64,000 nt of DNA. It comes from Streptomyces chromofuscus (GTDB lineage Bacteria > Actinomycetota > Actinomycetes > Streptomycetales > Streptomycetaceae). Each line of letters begins with the position of its first letter. Position 1 is the first letter of the stretch. Below, piece by piece: positions 17,093-27,132 of the stretch. The notes under the pieces were generated by a model that did no database searches, was not told the DNA's origin, and saw nothing but the letters and a program-made list of their open reading frames with translations. Both the position numbers and the translations under genes were made by a program. The stretch is taken from NCBI RefSeq assembly GCF_015160875.1, contig NZ_CP063374.1, forward strand, positions 5,397,501 to 5,461,500, given 5' to 3'.

Positions 17093-18538
17093 ATGGACCA
17101 ACCGACGTACCTCACACCCGGCTTACCGGACCCCGACCCGTACCCCGGCCCGCCGCCCCGCCACCGCCCCCGGCGGTACGACCCCTTGGCCGTCGCCCTC
17201 GGCAACGCCTCGTTGCTCGGCGTCGGTTACCTCCTGATCGGACGGCGCAAGCTCGCCGTGACGGCCGTGCTGGGCACGGTCGTCCTCGTGTCCGCGCTCG
17301 TCTCCACGGCCTCGCGGGGGTACGAGATCGCCGCGCTGGTGTGGTGGGTGGCGGTCGTCGCCCACGGGTGGTTCCTGGCGAGCCGCGGCATGCCCAGGGT
17401 CGCCTCGCGCGGGCAGCGCCTGGTCGCGCTCGCCGTCACGCTGCCGGTGCTGCTGGCGGTGGGGCTGCTGCGGTACGACGCCGCGGGCATCGGGCGCGAT
17501 GTCACCGAGGCCCGCGACCGGGGCGACTGCGCCGGGGTGTTCGGCGCGCAGGACGAGGTGTGGGCCGGGCACCGTGTGGCCGACGCCCCGCTGAGTGCCC
17601 GCGGGGACGAGGTGGTCGAGGACTGCCGGCGGCTGGAGACGGCCGGGGCCCTGCTGGACAGCGGGCTGCGCGGCGACAACGACGCGCTGGAGGAGGGCTT
17701 CGGCATCCTCGGCTCGGCGCTGCGCGAGCCCGGCAACGAGCGGACCGTCCGTGCCGTCCTGGACGGATTCCTCGACGGCCTGCCCACCGACAGCCCCTGC
17801 GGCACCGTCCGGATCACCGACTGGCTCCGCGACCGCGAGCCGACCGGCGACCAGCTCGACCGCTCCGCCGACACCGCGACCCGGGTGGCGCCCGGCGCCC
17901 TCGTCGCCTGCGGTGACAGCCTCATGAAGGACAGCGACTGGGAGACGGCCAGGGCACGTTACCGGCAACTCCTCGCCGACCACCCCGACGACGACCTGCG
18001 CGGCCGGGCCCGCACGGGCGTCATCAGGGCCACGCAGGCCATCGAACTGGACAACGTCCGCGGCCTGCTGTCGGGAACGGAGGACGCACAGCCCGAGTAC
18101 TGCTCCCAGCCGGCCAAGTACAGCGCCGCCAAGCCGATGGGCAAGGGCACCAACCGCGCGCTGTACTTCGGCAACACCGAGTACACGAACCAGCTCCCCG
18201 GCAGCTGGAAGGCCGGTGACGCGGCCCGAGCGGTGGCGATCGTCTGCGTGGGCGAGTCGGCCCACGGCAGCTCCGTCGAGACGTGCCCCTATGAGGCCCG
18301 TGACTCCGGCGGCATCACCTACGTGACCTTCCACAAGATCGCCATCCCGGTACGCGTCTACGAACTGCGCACCGGCAGGCTCGTCGCCAAGCGCACGATC
18401 CAGATCAGCGGCTCCAGCTGCCCGGCGCTCCTCACCTACTACACGTACGGCACCTACGACTCCCCACCGAAGGACCAGTACGTCACCGAGTCCAAGTCCG
18501 ATGTGCGCAACGCGTTCAGACCACTCATCAGCAGGTGA
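17093..18538 (+). CDS. membrane protein with large extracytoplasmic domain, function unknown
   Basis: The product is 481 aa from ATG 17093 (MDQPTYLTPGLPDPDPYPG), with GGGGAG eight bases upstream. A Pro-rich cytoplasmic start is followed by three TM segments at about residues 60-150 (KLAVTAVLGTVVLVSALVS, ALVWWVAVVAHGWFLAS, LVALAVTLPVLLAVGLL). The remaining 330 residues include a TPR-like helix pair (DWETARARYRQLLADHPDDD at about 285) and a Cys-containing C-terminal region. No catalytic motif is recognised. It stands alone, with the B12 riboswitch upstream on the other strand. Confidence 0.75.
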   Translation: MDQPTYLTPGLPDPDPYPGPPPRHRPRRYDPLAVALGNASLLGVGYLLIGRRKLAVTAVLGTVVLVSALVSTASRGYEIAALVWWVAVVAHGWFLASRGMPRVASRGQRLVALAVTLPVLLAVGLLRYDAAGIGRDVTEARDRGDCAGVFGAQDEVWAGHRVADAPLSARGDEVVEDCRRLETAGALLDSGLRGDNDALEEGFGILGSALREPGNERTVRAVLDGFLDGLPTDSPCGTVRITDWLRDREPTGDQLDRSADTATRVAPGALVACGDSLMKDSDWETARARYRQLLADHPDDDLRGRARTGVIRATQAIELDNVRGLLSGTEDAQPEYCSQPAKYSAAKPMGKGTNRALYFGNTEYTNQLPGSWKAGDAARAVAIVCVGESAHGSSVETCPYEARDSGGITYVTFHKIAIPVRVYELRTGRLVAKRTIQISGSSCPALLTYYTYGTYDSPPKDQYVTESKSDVRNAFRPLISR

Positions 18539-18738
18539 CGGACGGCCCGGCGGACGGAGAGGGGGCCACTGGCCGGCAGTGGCCCCCTGCCCGCACCGCG
18601 GCGGGGCCGTCGTAACCAACCTCCGCCCGGGGCCCGCTCCTGCCGGAGTCCACTGTCAGTCCCCCGTACCGCGGCTGCCGTTCCGCGGTCGCGCGCCAGT
18701 CCACCACCGCAGGATGTTCGCCCTGTTCAGGGCCCGGG

Positions 18739-19395
18739 ATGGACGAGCGACCGGCTCGGCCCCTGGGACGGCAACGAGGCCGACCGCACCGGGCGGCGGG
18801 GGAGTGGCGGGTCCGCTTCTTCCATACGTGGATCGACTGGGCGGGCGACGACGAACTGGCCTCGACCGACCAGGGGCGCTTCGACCGCCGGGTGGCGGGC
18901 GCCTGGCGCGAGGCACCGCTCACCGACGTGCCCCCGCTGGTGTTCAGCGAGGCGATGCGCGACGTGGACCTCTTCGTCGGCGTCACCTCGATCGCCGCCG
19001 ACCTCGACCGGACCGACGGCGGCCCCGAGCGCGGGTACGGGAACCGTGCCGGGTTCGCCGAGCTGACCGAGAACGCCGAGGCACGCCGCGAGGCGCTGGA
19101 CCGCATCCTGCCGCGCCTCCAGATCGCCGACCGGTGCAAGCTCGACGGCCGCTTCCTGACCGTGCGCGGCGACCTGCGCGCGTACAAGATCCACCTGGGC
19201 TCGGCGAGCATCCTGACGGGACCGGACGACAGCTACCTGTGCGTCGTCCCGGCAGGCCGCTCGGGACGGGGCAAGGTCTTCCTCCCGCTCGAGGACGACC
19301 GCCTGTCGCTGATCCTGAGCAAGGCGTTCCTACTGGCCGCCGACACGGAGATCGCGGACGAGTCCATCGTCGCGCAGATCGAGCGGGGCGCCTGA
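18739..19395 (+). pseudogene. C-terminal fragment of a DUF4132-family protein
   Basis: The open frame gives 218 aa. From about residue 22 it matches the C-terminal domain of DUF4132 (MolR-like) proteins: EWRVRFFHTWIDWAGDD, LTDVPPLVFSEAMRDVDLFV, IADRCKLDGRFLTVRGDLRA, LSLILSKAFLLAADTEI. Family members are usually several hundred residues longer, and the first 20 residues here look like read-through of unrelated sequence. The gene is therefore probably a truncated remnant. It may still make a stand-alone domain, since the frame is open and has a plausible ATG. Confidence 0.65.
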
Positions 19396-20138
19396 CGGCG
19401 GAGTAGGACCTGATGGGCGTACCGCACGGGTGACCGCACGGGACCCTGACACAGCACGGGACCCTGACGAGCCATCGGCCCACGAGGAGAGCAACCGCCG
19501 GAAAAGCCCCTTTTGTCACGAACTCGCCCTCCGTGACGTCACGAAGGCGCCCCGACCTCTGGCGACTGCCGCCCAGCGTGCGCTGACCTGCCGAAGTGAC
19601 CGCCTACCCCCACCTCGGGAGCAGCCCAGGACTCCCCTGCACGCCCCACGGGCAACAGGGGTCTTCCGTTTTTCCCGCCGGAGGCGTAGGTTCCGTTTAC
19701 CCCGCGACGGCGCCTCCCGAGGCGCTGGCCCGCCTCATCCGGAGGGCGGGCCGCGCGGGGGCCAAATCTGTAGGGCCCTGCTGTGCCCCGGTACTTGGGC
19801 GGGTCGGTCGAGGGAGGACGCAGGCCCGCTGAGGCCTGGACGCCAGGTGCCTTCGACGAGAGAGGCGACCAAGGCGGGCGTCGGCAGCGCACTGTCTCCG
19901 TTCACCCCTGGGTCGGTGGCCGCCCCCTCTTCTCCGCATCCACACGCCGATTGGCGATCACGACATCGCAAGCAGCCTCACCGGCAAGGCGATCGCGAGC
20001 ACCCGATGACAGCAGGTGAGGCGGCGTCTCGGCGTGTGGAAGGAAATTTCTTCGTAGGGCTGTATGGCGGTCCGGGTCGGTCGACGGCCGTAAGGGTGCG
20101 AGCAGTTGAGCGGAGACCGAGACGGAGTGCGGTGATTC
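19396..20138. other. gene-poor interval
   Basis: No convincing gene is seen. A short direct repeat GCACGGGACCCTGAC occurs twice near 19437-19471. A possible Rho-independent terminator lies at 19634-19680: CCCCTG pairs with CAGGGG, followed by a T-rich run. Small open frames here lack ribosome-binding sites and family features. Confidence 0.5.
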
Positions 20139-21810
20139 GTGGACGGTCATACCGAGGCGAACCTGAGGGCGCTGGCCGGGGCGCGGTCCTTCGAGCGTGG
20201 GGTCGACTACGTCGACGCGGTGTCCGGGATCGAGGTCGGTGACGACTGGATCAGAGCGTCGGTCCATGGCACGGAGCGCTACGAGGTCGAGCTGACCCTG
20301 GGCGGGCGCGGGGGGCCGGCGGGCGCCTGCGACTGCCCGTACGGCCAGGAAGGCAACTTCTGCAAGCACCTGGTCGCGCTCGGTCTGACCGTTCTGGCTC
20401 AGAAGGCCGACCTCCCCCGGCAGCGGAGGGCGGCCCGGGACCGGGCGCGGGGCCTTGAGGACTGGCTCTCCGGTCTGTCGCGGGGCGAACTGCTCACCCT
20501 CGTGCGGGACGAGGCCGCCAAGGACCGGAATGTGCGGCGCCGCCTGGAGCTGCGGGCGGCGAGCGCCAGGGGCGACTTGGCCTGGTTTCGGTCACGTGTC
20601 CGTGAATTGCTTGATATCGGCCCGTTCACCCGGTACGGCTACGTCGAGTACGCCGACGCCCGCGCCTACGCGGACCAGGCCGGGCAGGCGGTGTCCGCGA
20701 TCCGGTCGCTGACCGGTTCGGGCAGGGCGGCAGCCGCGACGGTCCTGGCGCGAGAGGCGATCGGGCTGCTGGCCGGGGTCGTGGAGAGCGTCGACGACTC
20801 CGACGGATGGCTCGGGCAGATCGGTGCCGACCTCGCCGGGGTCCATTACGACGCTTGTCACGAGGCCCGCCCCGACCCCGAGGAGCTCGCGCACTGGCTG
20901 GTCGCACACGCGCTCGATGACGCGGCCGACCTGACCGGCATCGACCCGCTCGACTACCACGACCTGCTCGGCGACCGACCGGGGGATGACCGCCCTGCGC
21001 CGGCGCGCGGTCGAGGCGTGGAAGTTCCACCGCACCGGCTGGGCCGAGAAACACCTGGTGCAGCGCCTCGCCAAGGCGGGAGGGGACATCGACATGGTGA
21101 TCGCCCTGCACGCCGAGGACCTTGCGCCGAACGGCCACACCCACCTGGTCATCGCCCAGGAACTGAACACCGCCGACCGCCCCGCCGAAGCACTGGAATG
21201 GGCCGAGCGCGGCATCCGGGACGTCGAAGACCTCGCCACCGTCGACACCGCTCTGGTCGACCACCTCGCCGACCGCTACGCACGGACCGGTCGCCTCGCC
21301 GACGCCGTCGCCCTGCGACGGGACCACTTCGCCGCGCGCCGCACCCTGCTCACCTACCGACAACTCCGCGCCGCGGCCCAGGCGAACGGATGCTGGCCGG
21401 CCGAGCGTGAGAACGCGCTGTCCCTGCTGCGTGTCGACGCGGGACGGAAGGGCACCCACGGCGGCTCCGCCCTGGTCGACGTCCTGCTCGACGACAAGGA
21501 CATCGACGCGGCCTGGCAGGCAGCCGTCGAAACCGGTGCCCACGACAGCCAGTGGCTCACCCTCGCCGACGAGTACCGTGCCGCCCGCCCCGCCGAGGCT
21601 CTCCCCGTCTACCTCCGCCTGGCCGACCCGCTCACTCGCCAAACCGGAAACGCCACTTACGAACAGCTCGTCAGCCTGCTGCTGAGCATCCGCGACTGCC
21701 ACCACCGCCTGGGCACCCCGGACGCGTTCACGGCCTACGCCGCCAACCTGCGCGCCACCCAGAGGCGCAAGCGGAACCTGATGCGACTGATGGACGAACA
21801 CGACCTGTGA
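20139..21810 (+). pseudogene. SWIM zinc-finger protein with a +1 frameshift
   Basis: GTG start at 20139. The first frame gives about 280 aa of SWIM protein: CDCPYGQEGNFCKHLVALGL is the C-x-C-xn-C-x-H zinc motif at about residues 67-86. The frame then fails at a run of five Gs (20981-20985). From ATG 20986 the second frame continues the same protein (MTALRRRAVEAWKFHRTGWA to the stop at 21810). With four Gs the fusion would read LGDRPGMTALRRR and be intact, about 556 aa. A sequencing or assembly error in the G-run is as likely as a true mutation. The SWIM family is thought to bind DNA or protein; the role here is unknown. Confidence 0.85.
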
Positions 21811-21887
21811 GACCTGTGGGCTGCCCGTGCCCGCCCGCGCGGCCGTGTTACGGCTGTATGGGTGGGTCGGCCTGTCGCCGATCCAGG

Positions 21888-22095
21888 CGCCCACCGCACC
21901 TCGTTGCCGTGCTCCGCGAGCACCTGGACACACGAGGCACGGCTGACAACGGGCGACGGTTCTGAGCGAGAAGGGATCGGTCGTTCCGTCCTGGACGTAC
22001 TCACGCGTGTGGCAGGAAGCTCGGTCCGAGGTGGCCGAGCTCCCCGGCAACAGCGCCAATCGGCGTATCGAGGACCTGCTGCGCGACTACCGTAC
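21888..22095 (+). pseudogene. tyrosine integrase remnant
   Basis: Short peptides in changing frames match, in order, the C-terminal half of the intact integrase at 59290-60663. PPHLVAVLREHLDTRGTADN corresponds to PPQLVAILRQHLDTFGTAED. SRVWQEAR corresponds to YRVWQEAR. EVAELPGNS corresponds to EVAERAGNS, and RRIEDLLRDY corresponds to RKIEELLREY. The catalytic LRH and Tyr segments are deleted, and at least two frameshifts are present. It marks an older element of the same family that once sat just left of the decayed att copy near 23.1 kb. Confidence 0.8.
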
Positions 22096-22188
22096 CGGCC
22101 ATTTCCTGTGGGTCCGGCCGCACATCAGCCGACCGCGATGCCCAAGCAGCTGCTCCTCTCCACGGAGGAGCAGCTGTCCACGGCCGGT

Positions 22189-22545
22189 CTAGCAGGAGGA
22201 GCGGGAGTCGATGCGGATGGCGGTGATGCGGCCGCTGGAGCTCATGCTGCCATTGGGCTCGATGCAGTGGGTCCCGTAGCTGTCCAGGACGTAGGCCACG
22301 TCGTCGTTGCGGGTGTTGACCACGGCGTAGTACGACTGGGGGTTGCTCAGGTACTGCCAGTACGACGTCACTTGCTGGAAGCGTCCGACGATCGGCGAGG
22401 TGACGCTGGTGTCGTCGTAGATGCACACTTGCGGATAGATACATCCGTAGGCGGAGTCGGCGTGTGCGGCCGGGGCGACGGCGAGTCCAAGCAGCAGCGC
22501 ACCGGCGGCGGCCACGAGGTGGGATCTGCGGGACAGGTTCTTCAC
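22189..22545 (-). CDS. small secreted protein, peptidase-inhibitor I36-like
   Basis: The product is 118 aa. The GTG at 22545 is chosen because AGGAG lies five bases upstream; GTG 22551 would be too close. It has a signal peptide (LVAAAGALLLGLAVAPAAHA, cut after AHA). The mature part starts DSAYGCIYPQVCIYDD and has four cysteines, likely two disulfides. The length and C-x5-CIY pattern resemble the I36-like family of secreted Streptomyces proteins. Target unknown. Confidence 0.75.
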   Translation of the reverse strand: MKNLSRRSHLVAAAGALLLGLAVAPAAHADSAYGCIYPQVCIYDDTSVTSPIVGRFQQVTSYWQYLSNPQSYYAVVNTRNDDVAYVLDSYGTHCIEPNGSMSSSGRITAIRIDSRSSC

Positions 22546-22978
22546 GGACACTCCTGGGACGTCGTCCGGCCGGCCCCGGCAGGAGCCGGACGAGGATCAT
22601 GGCTTGACCCTGGCGTGAGCATGCCGTGCGGTCTCTTCAACCGGTAGATCGTTTTCGGCCTACGGGACGTCTGAAAAGCATGTGGGGCGGCAAGTCGCTT
22701 TGCCCATACGGTCCCGGCGAGGCATCGGTGAATCGAGCTGTCCGATGGGCGGTGACGGTCTGCGGGCTGTGTCCGCCGGAACGGTGCCGTATCGAGCACG
22801 GTCTCGCCTGCCTGGCACAACCTCTGCCGGGTCTGTGTGGCCGTGGTGGACGACCCTGCGAGAAGAGAACGCGCGCCAGGCGCAACGACAGAGCACCCCG
22901 GAACCGCCTCCGCCTCCTGAGGAGCGGCCCCACGCCGACTGAGGGGCACCTCGGAAATGCCGGGGCTGGCCGAGGGCA
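22546..22978. other. interval with no intact gene
   Basis: Overlapping open frames cross 22626-23090 but none has a ribosome-binding site or recognisable domain. A segment around 22800-22940 shows a WHNLCRVC-like piece in one frame and EENARQAQRQSTPEPPPP in the next. This may be a decayed small gene, but it is not assignable. Confidence 0.4.
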
Positions 22979-23127
22979 GATGTTCCAAAACCCTGTCCAC
23001 GAAGAGCCACAGACCCCGTCCTCGGGCCGCTCGGTGCTGCGTACGCCTGCACATGCGCGAAGACCCCGTTCTCAGTGTTTCCGCTGGTGACGGGGTCTTT
23101 GAGCGCCTCATGCAGGGTGCCCCCGGC
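22979..23127. repeat. decayed att-site / tRNA-terminator copy
   Basis: This segment repeats, with changes, the sequences at 29377-29526 and 61127-61264. It has a TCCACGAA..CACA piece, CACATGCGCGAAGACCCCG, the terminator hairpin at 23060-23100, CTCATGCAGG, and then GTGCCCCCGGC, the first 11 bp of the 43-bp att core (23117-23127). After that the match stops abruptly. It is the left scar of an older integration event. Confidence 0.8.
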
Positions 23128-23415
23128 GGGGCGCTCGGAGCATGGGCAGCGGGTGGACCAGCTGGGGGAGCGGGCAGCTGGTGATCGAGACGGCTGTTCG
23201 GCTGAATCGGTAGGTCGGCGGTGATGGACCGCAGGTTCGGGTCCCGGCAGGAGCCGCAAGCGAGGGATGGCCGTGCCGGACCGCCTGTGACCTGCTGGAT
23301 TCTCTGGTTGGACCGACGCCGGCGCATCTGCCCGAGGCCCGGAATCGTGTGGGCGCGCCTGTCCGTGCTTCCGACGGGTTCAACGGTGTCACGCCGGCAC
23401 GGGAAGCGAGCTACC

Positions 23416-23441
23416 ATCTAAGTAAGATGCAATCTACGTAA
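23416..23441. promoter_or_regulatory. AT-rich direct repeat upstream of the ATPase gene
   Basis: ATCTAAGTAA (23416) and ATCTACGTAA (23432) repeat with a 16-bp period in an unusually AT-rich stretch for this GC-rich DNA, ending TATGGATACT. This is 30-55 bp before the GTG of the ATPase, and is probably its promoter/operator. Confidence 0.4.
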
Positions 23442-23470
23442 TATGGATACTGTGTCTGCTGTGAGGGCCT

Positions 23471-24904
23471 GTGGAATTCAAAGGGAGGGTGGCTGACCTG
23501 GCTCTGCTGGCTCGACAGCTGGGCCTGGTGATCGAGGGCGCGGGTGCCACCCGTGGGCGCGCCGTGATCATGACCGGGCGGCGCCGGGTGGGGAAGTCTC
23601 GCCTGGTCCAGGAGTTCTGTGACCGGTCCCGGGTTCCGTACGTGGTCTTCCAGGCGACCCGGGGCCGCAATGCCGTGGCCGAGCGGGCGGACTTCACTGG
23701 GGCGATCGCCCAGTCCGCCCTACCGGGGGCGGAGCTGGTGGCCGGGCTGCAGGCCGCGGATTGGAATCAGGCGCTGCGTTCACTGGCCGTCGCGGTTCCG
23801 GACGACGTCCCGAGCATCGCGGTGATCGACGAGGTGCCGTGGCTGGTTGAGCAGGACGCGGAGTTCGAGGGGGCTCTGCAGACCGTCTGGGACCGTCACC
23901 TGTCCGCCAAGCCGGTCCTGCTCATCCTGGTCGGCAGCGACATGTCGGTGATGGAGGCGCTGCAGTCGTATGGCCGCCCGTTCTTCGGGCGGGCGGCGAA
24001 GATGACCGTACGGCCGCTGCACCTGGGCGATGTGCAGGCCATGACCGGGCTGGATGCGGCGGACGCGGTGGACGCGCTGCTGATCACGGGAGGCTTTCCG
24101 GAAATCGTCCAGTCGTGGCGGCCCGGGATGGGCCGGGCGGACTTCCTGCGCGAGGCCGTGGCGAATCCGCTGTCTCCGCTCCTGGTGGCGGGCGAGCTGT
24201 CGCTGCTGGGGGAGTTCCCCGGGGCGTCGCACTCGCGGGCGGTGCTGGAGGCAGTGGGCAGCGGCGAGCGGACCTTCTCCACCATCGCTGCACAGGCCGG
24301 GGGAACAGGTGCCCTGCCATCGGGCACGCTGTCCCCGCTGCTGAACACCCTGCAGGCCAAGCGGGTTCTCGCGGCCGACCTGCCGCTGTCCGCAAAGGCC
24401 GACACCAAGAACAAGCGCTACCGCATCGCCGATCCGTATCTCCGTTTCTGGCTGGCCTTCCTGCAGCGGGGCATCCCGCTCATCGAGCGCGGCCGGGGCG
24501 ATCTTGCCCTGGAGCGCATCGAGCGGTCCTGGACCACCTGGCGGGGGCGCGCGGTCGAGCCGCTCATTCGCGAGTCGCTGCTGCGGCTGTTGCCCGACGA
24601 GCGATGGCCGGAGACAGAGGCGGTCGGCGGCTGGTGGAACCGGCAGAACAACCCCGAGATCGACCTGGTCGGCACCGACCGTGAACCCGTGGCGGGCGCA
24701 GTGCACTTCGTCGGCTCCATCAAGTGGCTGGAGTCCCAGCCGTTCGGCCGGCGCGAATACGACGCCCTGGCTCGGGACGTACTCGCGGTGCCCGGAGCCG
24801 GGCGGGACACCCCGCTGGTCGCGGTGTCCCGCAGCAGTGTCGTCGGCAGTCTGCCGCTTGCGGCCCACTGGGGGCCTGAAGATCTGGTCCGCGCCTGGCA
24901 GTAG
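23471..24904 (+). CDS. AAA-family ATPase of the archaeal-ATPase/DUF234 type
   Basis: The product is 477 aa, GTG at 23471. Walker A is MTGRRRVGKSRLVQEF at about residue 34 and Walker B-like SIAVIDEVPWL at about 115. A SDMSVMEAL sensor segment follows. The C-terminal half carries a DUF234-like winged-helix and nuclease-like region (KNKRYRIADPYLRFWLAFL; NNPEIDLVG at about 395, resembling a PDDEXK E-x-D core). Such ATPases are widespread on mobile DNA, with unclear roles. It lies inside the older, decayed integration zone and has no obvious operon partner. Confidence 0.85.
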   Translation: MEFKGRVADLALLARQLGLVIEGAGATRGRAVIMTGRRRVGKSRLVQEFCDRSRVPYVVFQATRGRNAVAERADFTGAIAQSALPGAELVAGLQAADWNQALRSLAVAVPDDVPSIAVIDEVPWLVEQDAEFEGALQTVWDRHLSAKPVLLILVGSDMSVMEALQSYGRPFFGRAAKMTVRPLHLGDVQAMTGLDAADAVDALLITGGFPEIVQSWRPGMGRADFLREAVANPLSPLLVAGELSLLGEFPGASHSRAVLEAVGSGERTFSTIAAQAGGTGALPSGTLSPLLNTLQAKRVLAADLPLSAKADTKNKRYRIADPYLRFWLAFLQRGIPLIERGRGDLALERIERSWTTWRGRAVEPLIRESLLRLLPDERWPETEAVGGWWNRQNNPEIDLVGTDREPVAGAVHFVGSIKWLESQPFGRREYDALARDVLAVPGAGRDTPLVAVSRSSVVGSLPLAAHWGPEDLVRAWQ

Positions 24905-25124
24905 CGGAGAGATGGTGAGGCGTGGGGTACGTGGCTCAGGACGCCCAGTGCCGGTAGGCCTCCACCCAGGCCCACCCCCCAGGCGCGGGTTCGGGCAGCG
25001 GTAGGTCGGGGAGGCCGATCGCCCGACGGTGTCGACCGCGTCTTCTCTCGCCTATTGCGAGCTGTTGCTTCCAATGTCAGTGCGTGCTTCTGATCCGTGC
25101 TGGCGCCTGAGGTGACGGTGATCG

Positions 25125-25663
25125 ATGAAGCGGCCGCTGCCTGGCGGGACTGTGCGCGCCGTAGAGCGTCACCGGATCGCTTCCGGACTCCAAGCCGTGC
25201 GCCCGATCCGCAGCGTCGGCGGCTCGGGAGAGCTCGTGGGAGACGGCGGCCAGGCCGCCGAGAGGCTGTGGGCGCGAAAGGCGGCAGCGATATCGCCGAG
25301 CCCGGCATCAGAAGCAACCGGGCCGCGGCCGGCGGAGCCCGTGGAGCGCGTGGGCCAGCCGCTGTCGGTCACCGCCGACAACAGCTCGCTGACGAGCGGG
25401 AGCGAGCCGGAGGCGGTGCTGCTGGTGGTCTCCGAGTTGTTCGCCAACGCCGTGTGGCATGCCGGCGGAGTGACCGGTTTCCGGCTGGAGGCGAAGCCGG
25501 GGGCGAAGACGCTGGCGGTGGCGGTGGCGGTGGACTACGCCAGCACCCTCCCACCGCGGCCCCGCCCGCTGGATCCCGGACGCCGGGCGGGTTCGGCTGG
25601 CATCCGGTGCAGGAGGCCTCGGCCGATGTGCAGGTGAAGGTCCATGCCGGGGCAAGACGGTGA
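25125..25663 (+). pseudogene. RsbW-like anti-sigma ATPase gene, frameshifted
   Basis: The first frame contains PAEPVERVGQPLSVTADNSS and AVLLVVSELFANAVWHAGGV, the N-box region of HATPase_c_2 (RsbW-like) proteins. Near 25590 the frame shifts: the expected C-terminal G-box continues in another frame as GGFGWHPVQEASADVQVKVH. The pieces fit one gene of about 190 codons. Possible causes are a single-base deletion or a sequencing error in GGGCGGG. These proteins bind sigma or anti-sigma partners in partner-switching networks. Confidence 0.65.
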
Positions 25664-25746
25664 CCACGACCGTCCGATGCCCCACGGGAGTCAGGCCGCA
25701 GCCGCCGCTGCGAGGAGAAGCATGCCGGGGTGTTGATGGCCGGACG

Positions 25747-26448
25747 TCAGCGCTCAGGGGCTGCGCCCGTGGAGGCAGGGGTGCCAAGGCGGTTGATGTC
25801 GGGGCTGTGGAGGACGTGGGGGCCGTGCCCGTCGAGTCCCACGACGGCGATCATGGCGCGTCCCAGGTGCTCGGTCGTCGTCGTGTGCCCGGGTGCCAGC
25901 CGGTGCAGGAGGGGGTAGAGCCACGAGGTGAGCCGGTAGAGCCGGCGGTAGGCCGCGGTTCGGGAGACGGCGCCGCGCTGGGGGCGAATGTATCCGGGCC
26001 TGAACAGGTAGGCGTGAAAGGGCATCGCCAGCAGTGCGTTCTCGGTACGGCCCTTGACCCTGGCCCACATCGAGCGGCCGGCCTCCGTGCTGTCGGTCCC
26101 CTCTCCTGACACGTAGGTGAAGGTCAGGGAGGGGTTGTACGCACTCACCGCCCGTGCGGCGGCCAGCGTGTAGTCGTACGTGATGCGGGTGTACTCCGCC
26201 TCGCTGCGGCCCGCCGCGGAGACGCCGAGGCAGAAGAAGCAGCCATCCAGCCCCTCGAACTCGCCCTGGATCGCCGTGAAATCGGTGAAGACCGTGTGCA
26301 CGACCTCGCGGACCTTCGGATGGCGCAGGTTCAGCGGTGTGCGCCCGACGACCAGGATGTCGCCCACTCGCGGGTCGTTGAGGCAGGCGTCGAGCACGCC
26401 GTGCCCCACCATGCCGGACGCTCCGAAGACGGCCACACGCATGCTCAT
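25747..26448 (-). CDS. NAD(P)-binding epimerase/dehydratase-like protein
   Basis: The product is 233 aa, ATG at 26448 overlapping the tetR stop (ATGA). The Rossmann motif VAVFGASGMVGHGVLDACL lies at the N-terminus. Further matches are FTYVSGEGTDSTEAGRSMWA and RVKGRTENALLA, a Y/K-less atypical SDR pattern like many NAD(P)H-binding oxidoreductases. It is translated with the TetR regulator and is divergent from the SDR gene, suggesting one redox or detoxification module. Substrate unknown. Confidence 0.85.
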   Translation of the reverse strand: MSMRVAVFGASGMVGHGVLDACLNDPRVGDILVVGRTPLNLRHPKVREVVHTVFTDFTAIQGEFEGLDGCFFCLGVSAAGRSEAEYTRITYDYTLAAARAVSAYNPSLTFTYVSGEGTDSTEAGRSMWARVKGRTENALLAMPFHAYLFRPGYIRPQRGAVSRTAAYRRLYRLTSWLYPLLHRLAPGHTTTTEHLGRAMIAVVGLDGHGPHVLHSPDINRLGTPASTGAAPER

Positions 26449-27119
26449 CCCTCCGCCCGGGCCAGGGTGCCGGCGATCAGGGTGGCCAGCATCTCTTCCA
26501 GAGTGGCGGTGAAGTCCATACGCAGGGCTGCGAGCGAGGGGTCCGCCTCGTAGGCGGCGAGCATGGACGCGGAGGGCCGGGCGTGCGTCCACACCGCGCC
26601 AGTCACCATGACGGCCTGCGCGCACAAACCGTCGGCCCGGTCGCCCAGTTCGGGCAGATGACGGCGGGCCAGGGCGGCCAGAGCGGCGACGTTGCCGAGG
26701 GCGGAACGCTTGTAGCGGGCGGCCACCTCGGCGGAGACGTTGTGTTCCAGAACGCCGGCCTGGGCACTGAGCAGGTCGCACAGCACGCGGTGCTGCGCGA
26801 GGGAACGGGTCAGGACGGCGGCGAATGCCTGAGTGCGCTCGCGCACCGGGGCGTCCGGGGTGATCACGGCGTCCAGCTGCGCGGGGAGCTCATCCGTCCA
26901 CTGCCGCCGGTGGTGGTCCAGGAGTTCCAGAAGGATGGCCTCGCGCGATTCGAAGTACCGCAGCACGTTGGACTTGGCCAGGCCCACGCGCCTGCTCAGC
27001 TCGTTCAGGCTGACCGCGCTGACCGGCATCTCCTCGAGCATCGCCGTCGCGGTGTCGAGGATCGCCTGCTGCCGGATCTCGCGCTGTTCCTCGCTGCGCG
27101 CCCTCTGGAAAGTCGCCAT
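26445..27119 (-). CDS. TetR family repressor
   Basis: The product is 224 aa. The N-terminal HTH at about residues 20-65 includes VSLNELSRRVGLAKSNVLRY, followed by FESREAILLELL. The C-terminal domain (RTQAFAAVLTRSLAQHRVLC, RDLP-like helices) fits the TetR_C family that binds small hydrophobic ligands. It is divergent from the SDR gene. Three copies of a palindrome in the shared gap (27133-27199) are the likely operators for autorepression and repression of the SDR gene. Confidence 0.92.
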   Translation of the reverse strand: MATFQRARSEEQREIRQQAILDTATAMLEEMPVSAVSLNELSRRVGLAKSNVLRYFESREAILLELLDHHRRQWTDELPAQLDAVITPDAPVRERTQAFAAVLTRSLAQHRVLCDLLSAQAGVLEHNVSAEVAARYKRSALGNVAALAALARRHLPELGDRADGLCAQAVMVTGAVWTHARPSASMLAAYEADPSLAALRMDFTATLEEMLATLIAGTLARAEG

Positions 27120-27132
27120 GCGCCCATCTTAC

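Noticed and set aside
22626..23090. 154-codon plus-strand gene
   Set aside because: It runs into the att/terminator repeat and lacks a domain; read-through of scar sequence.
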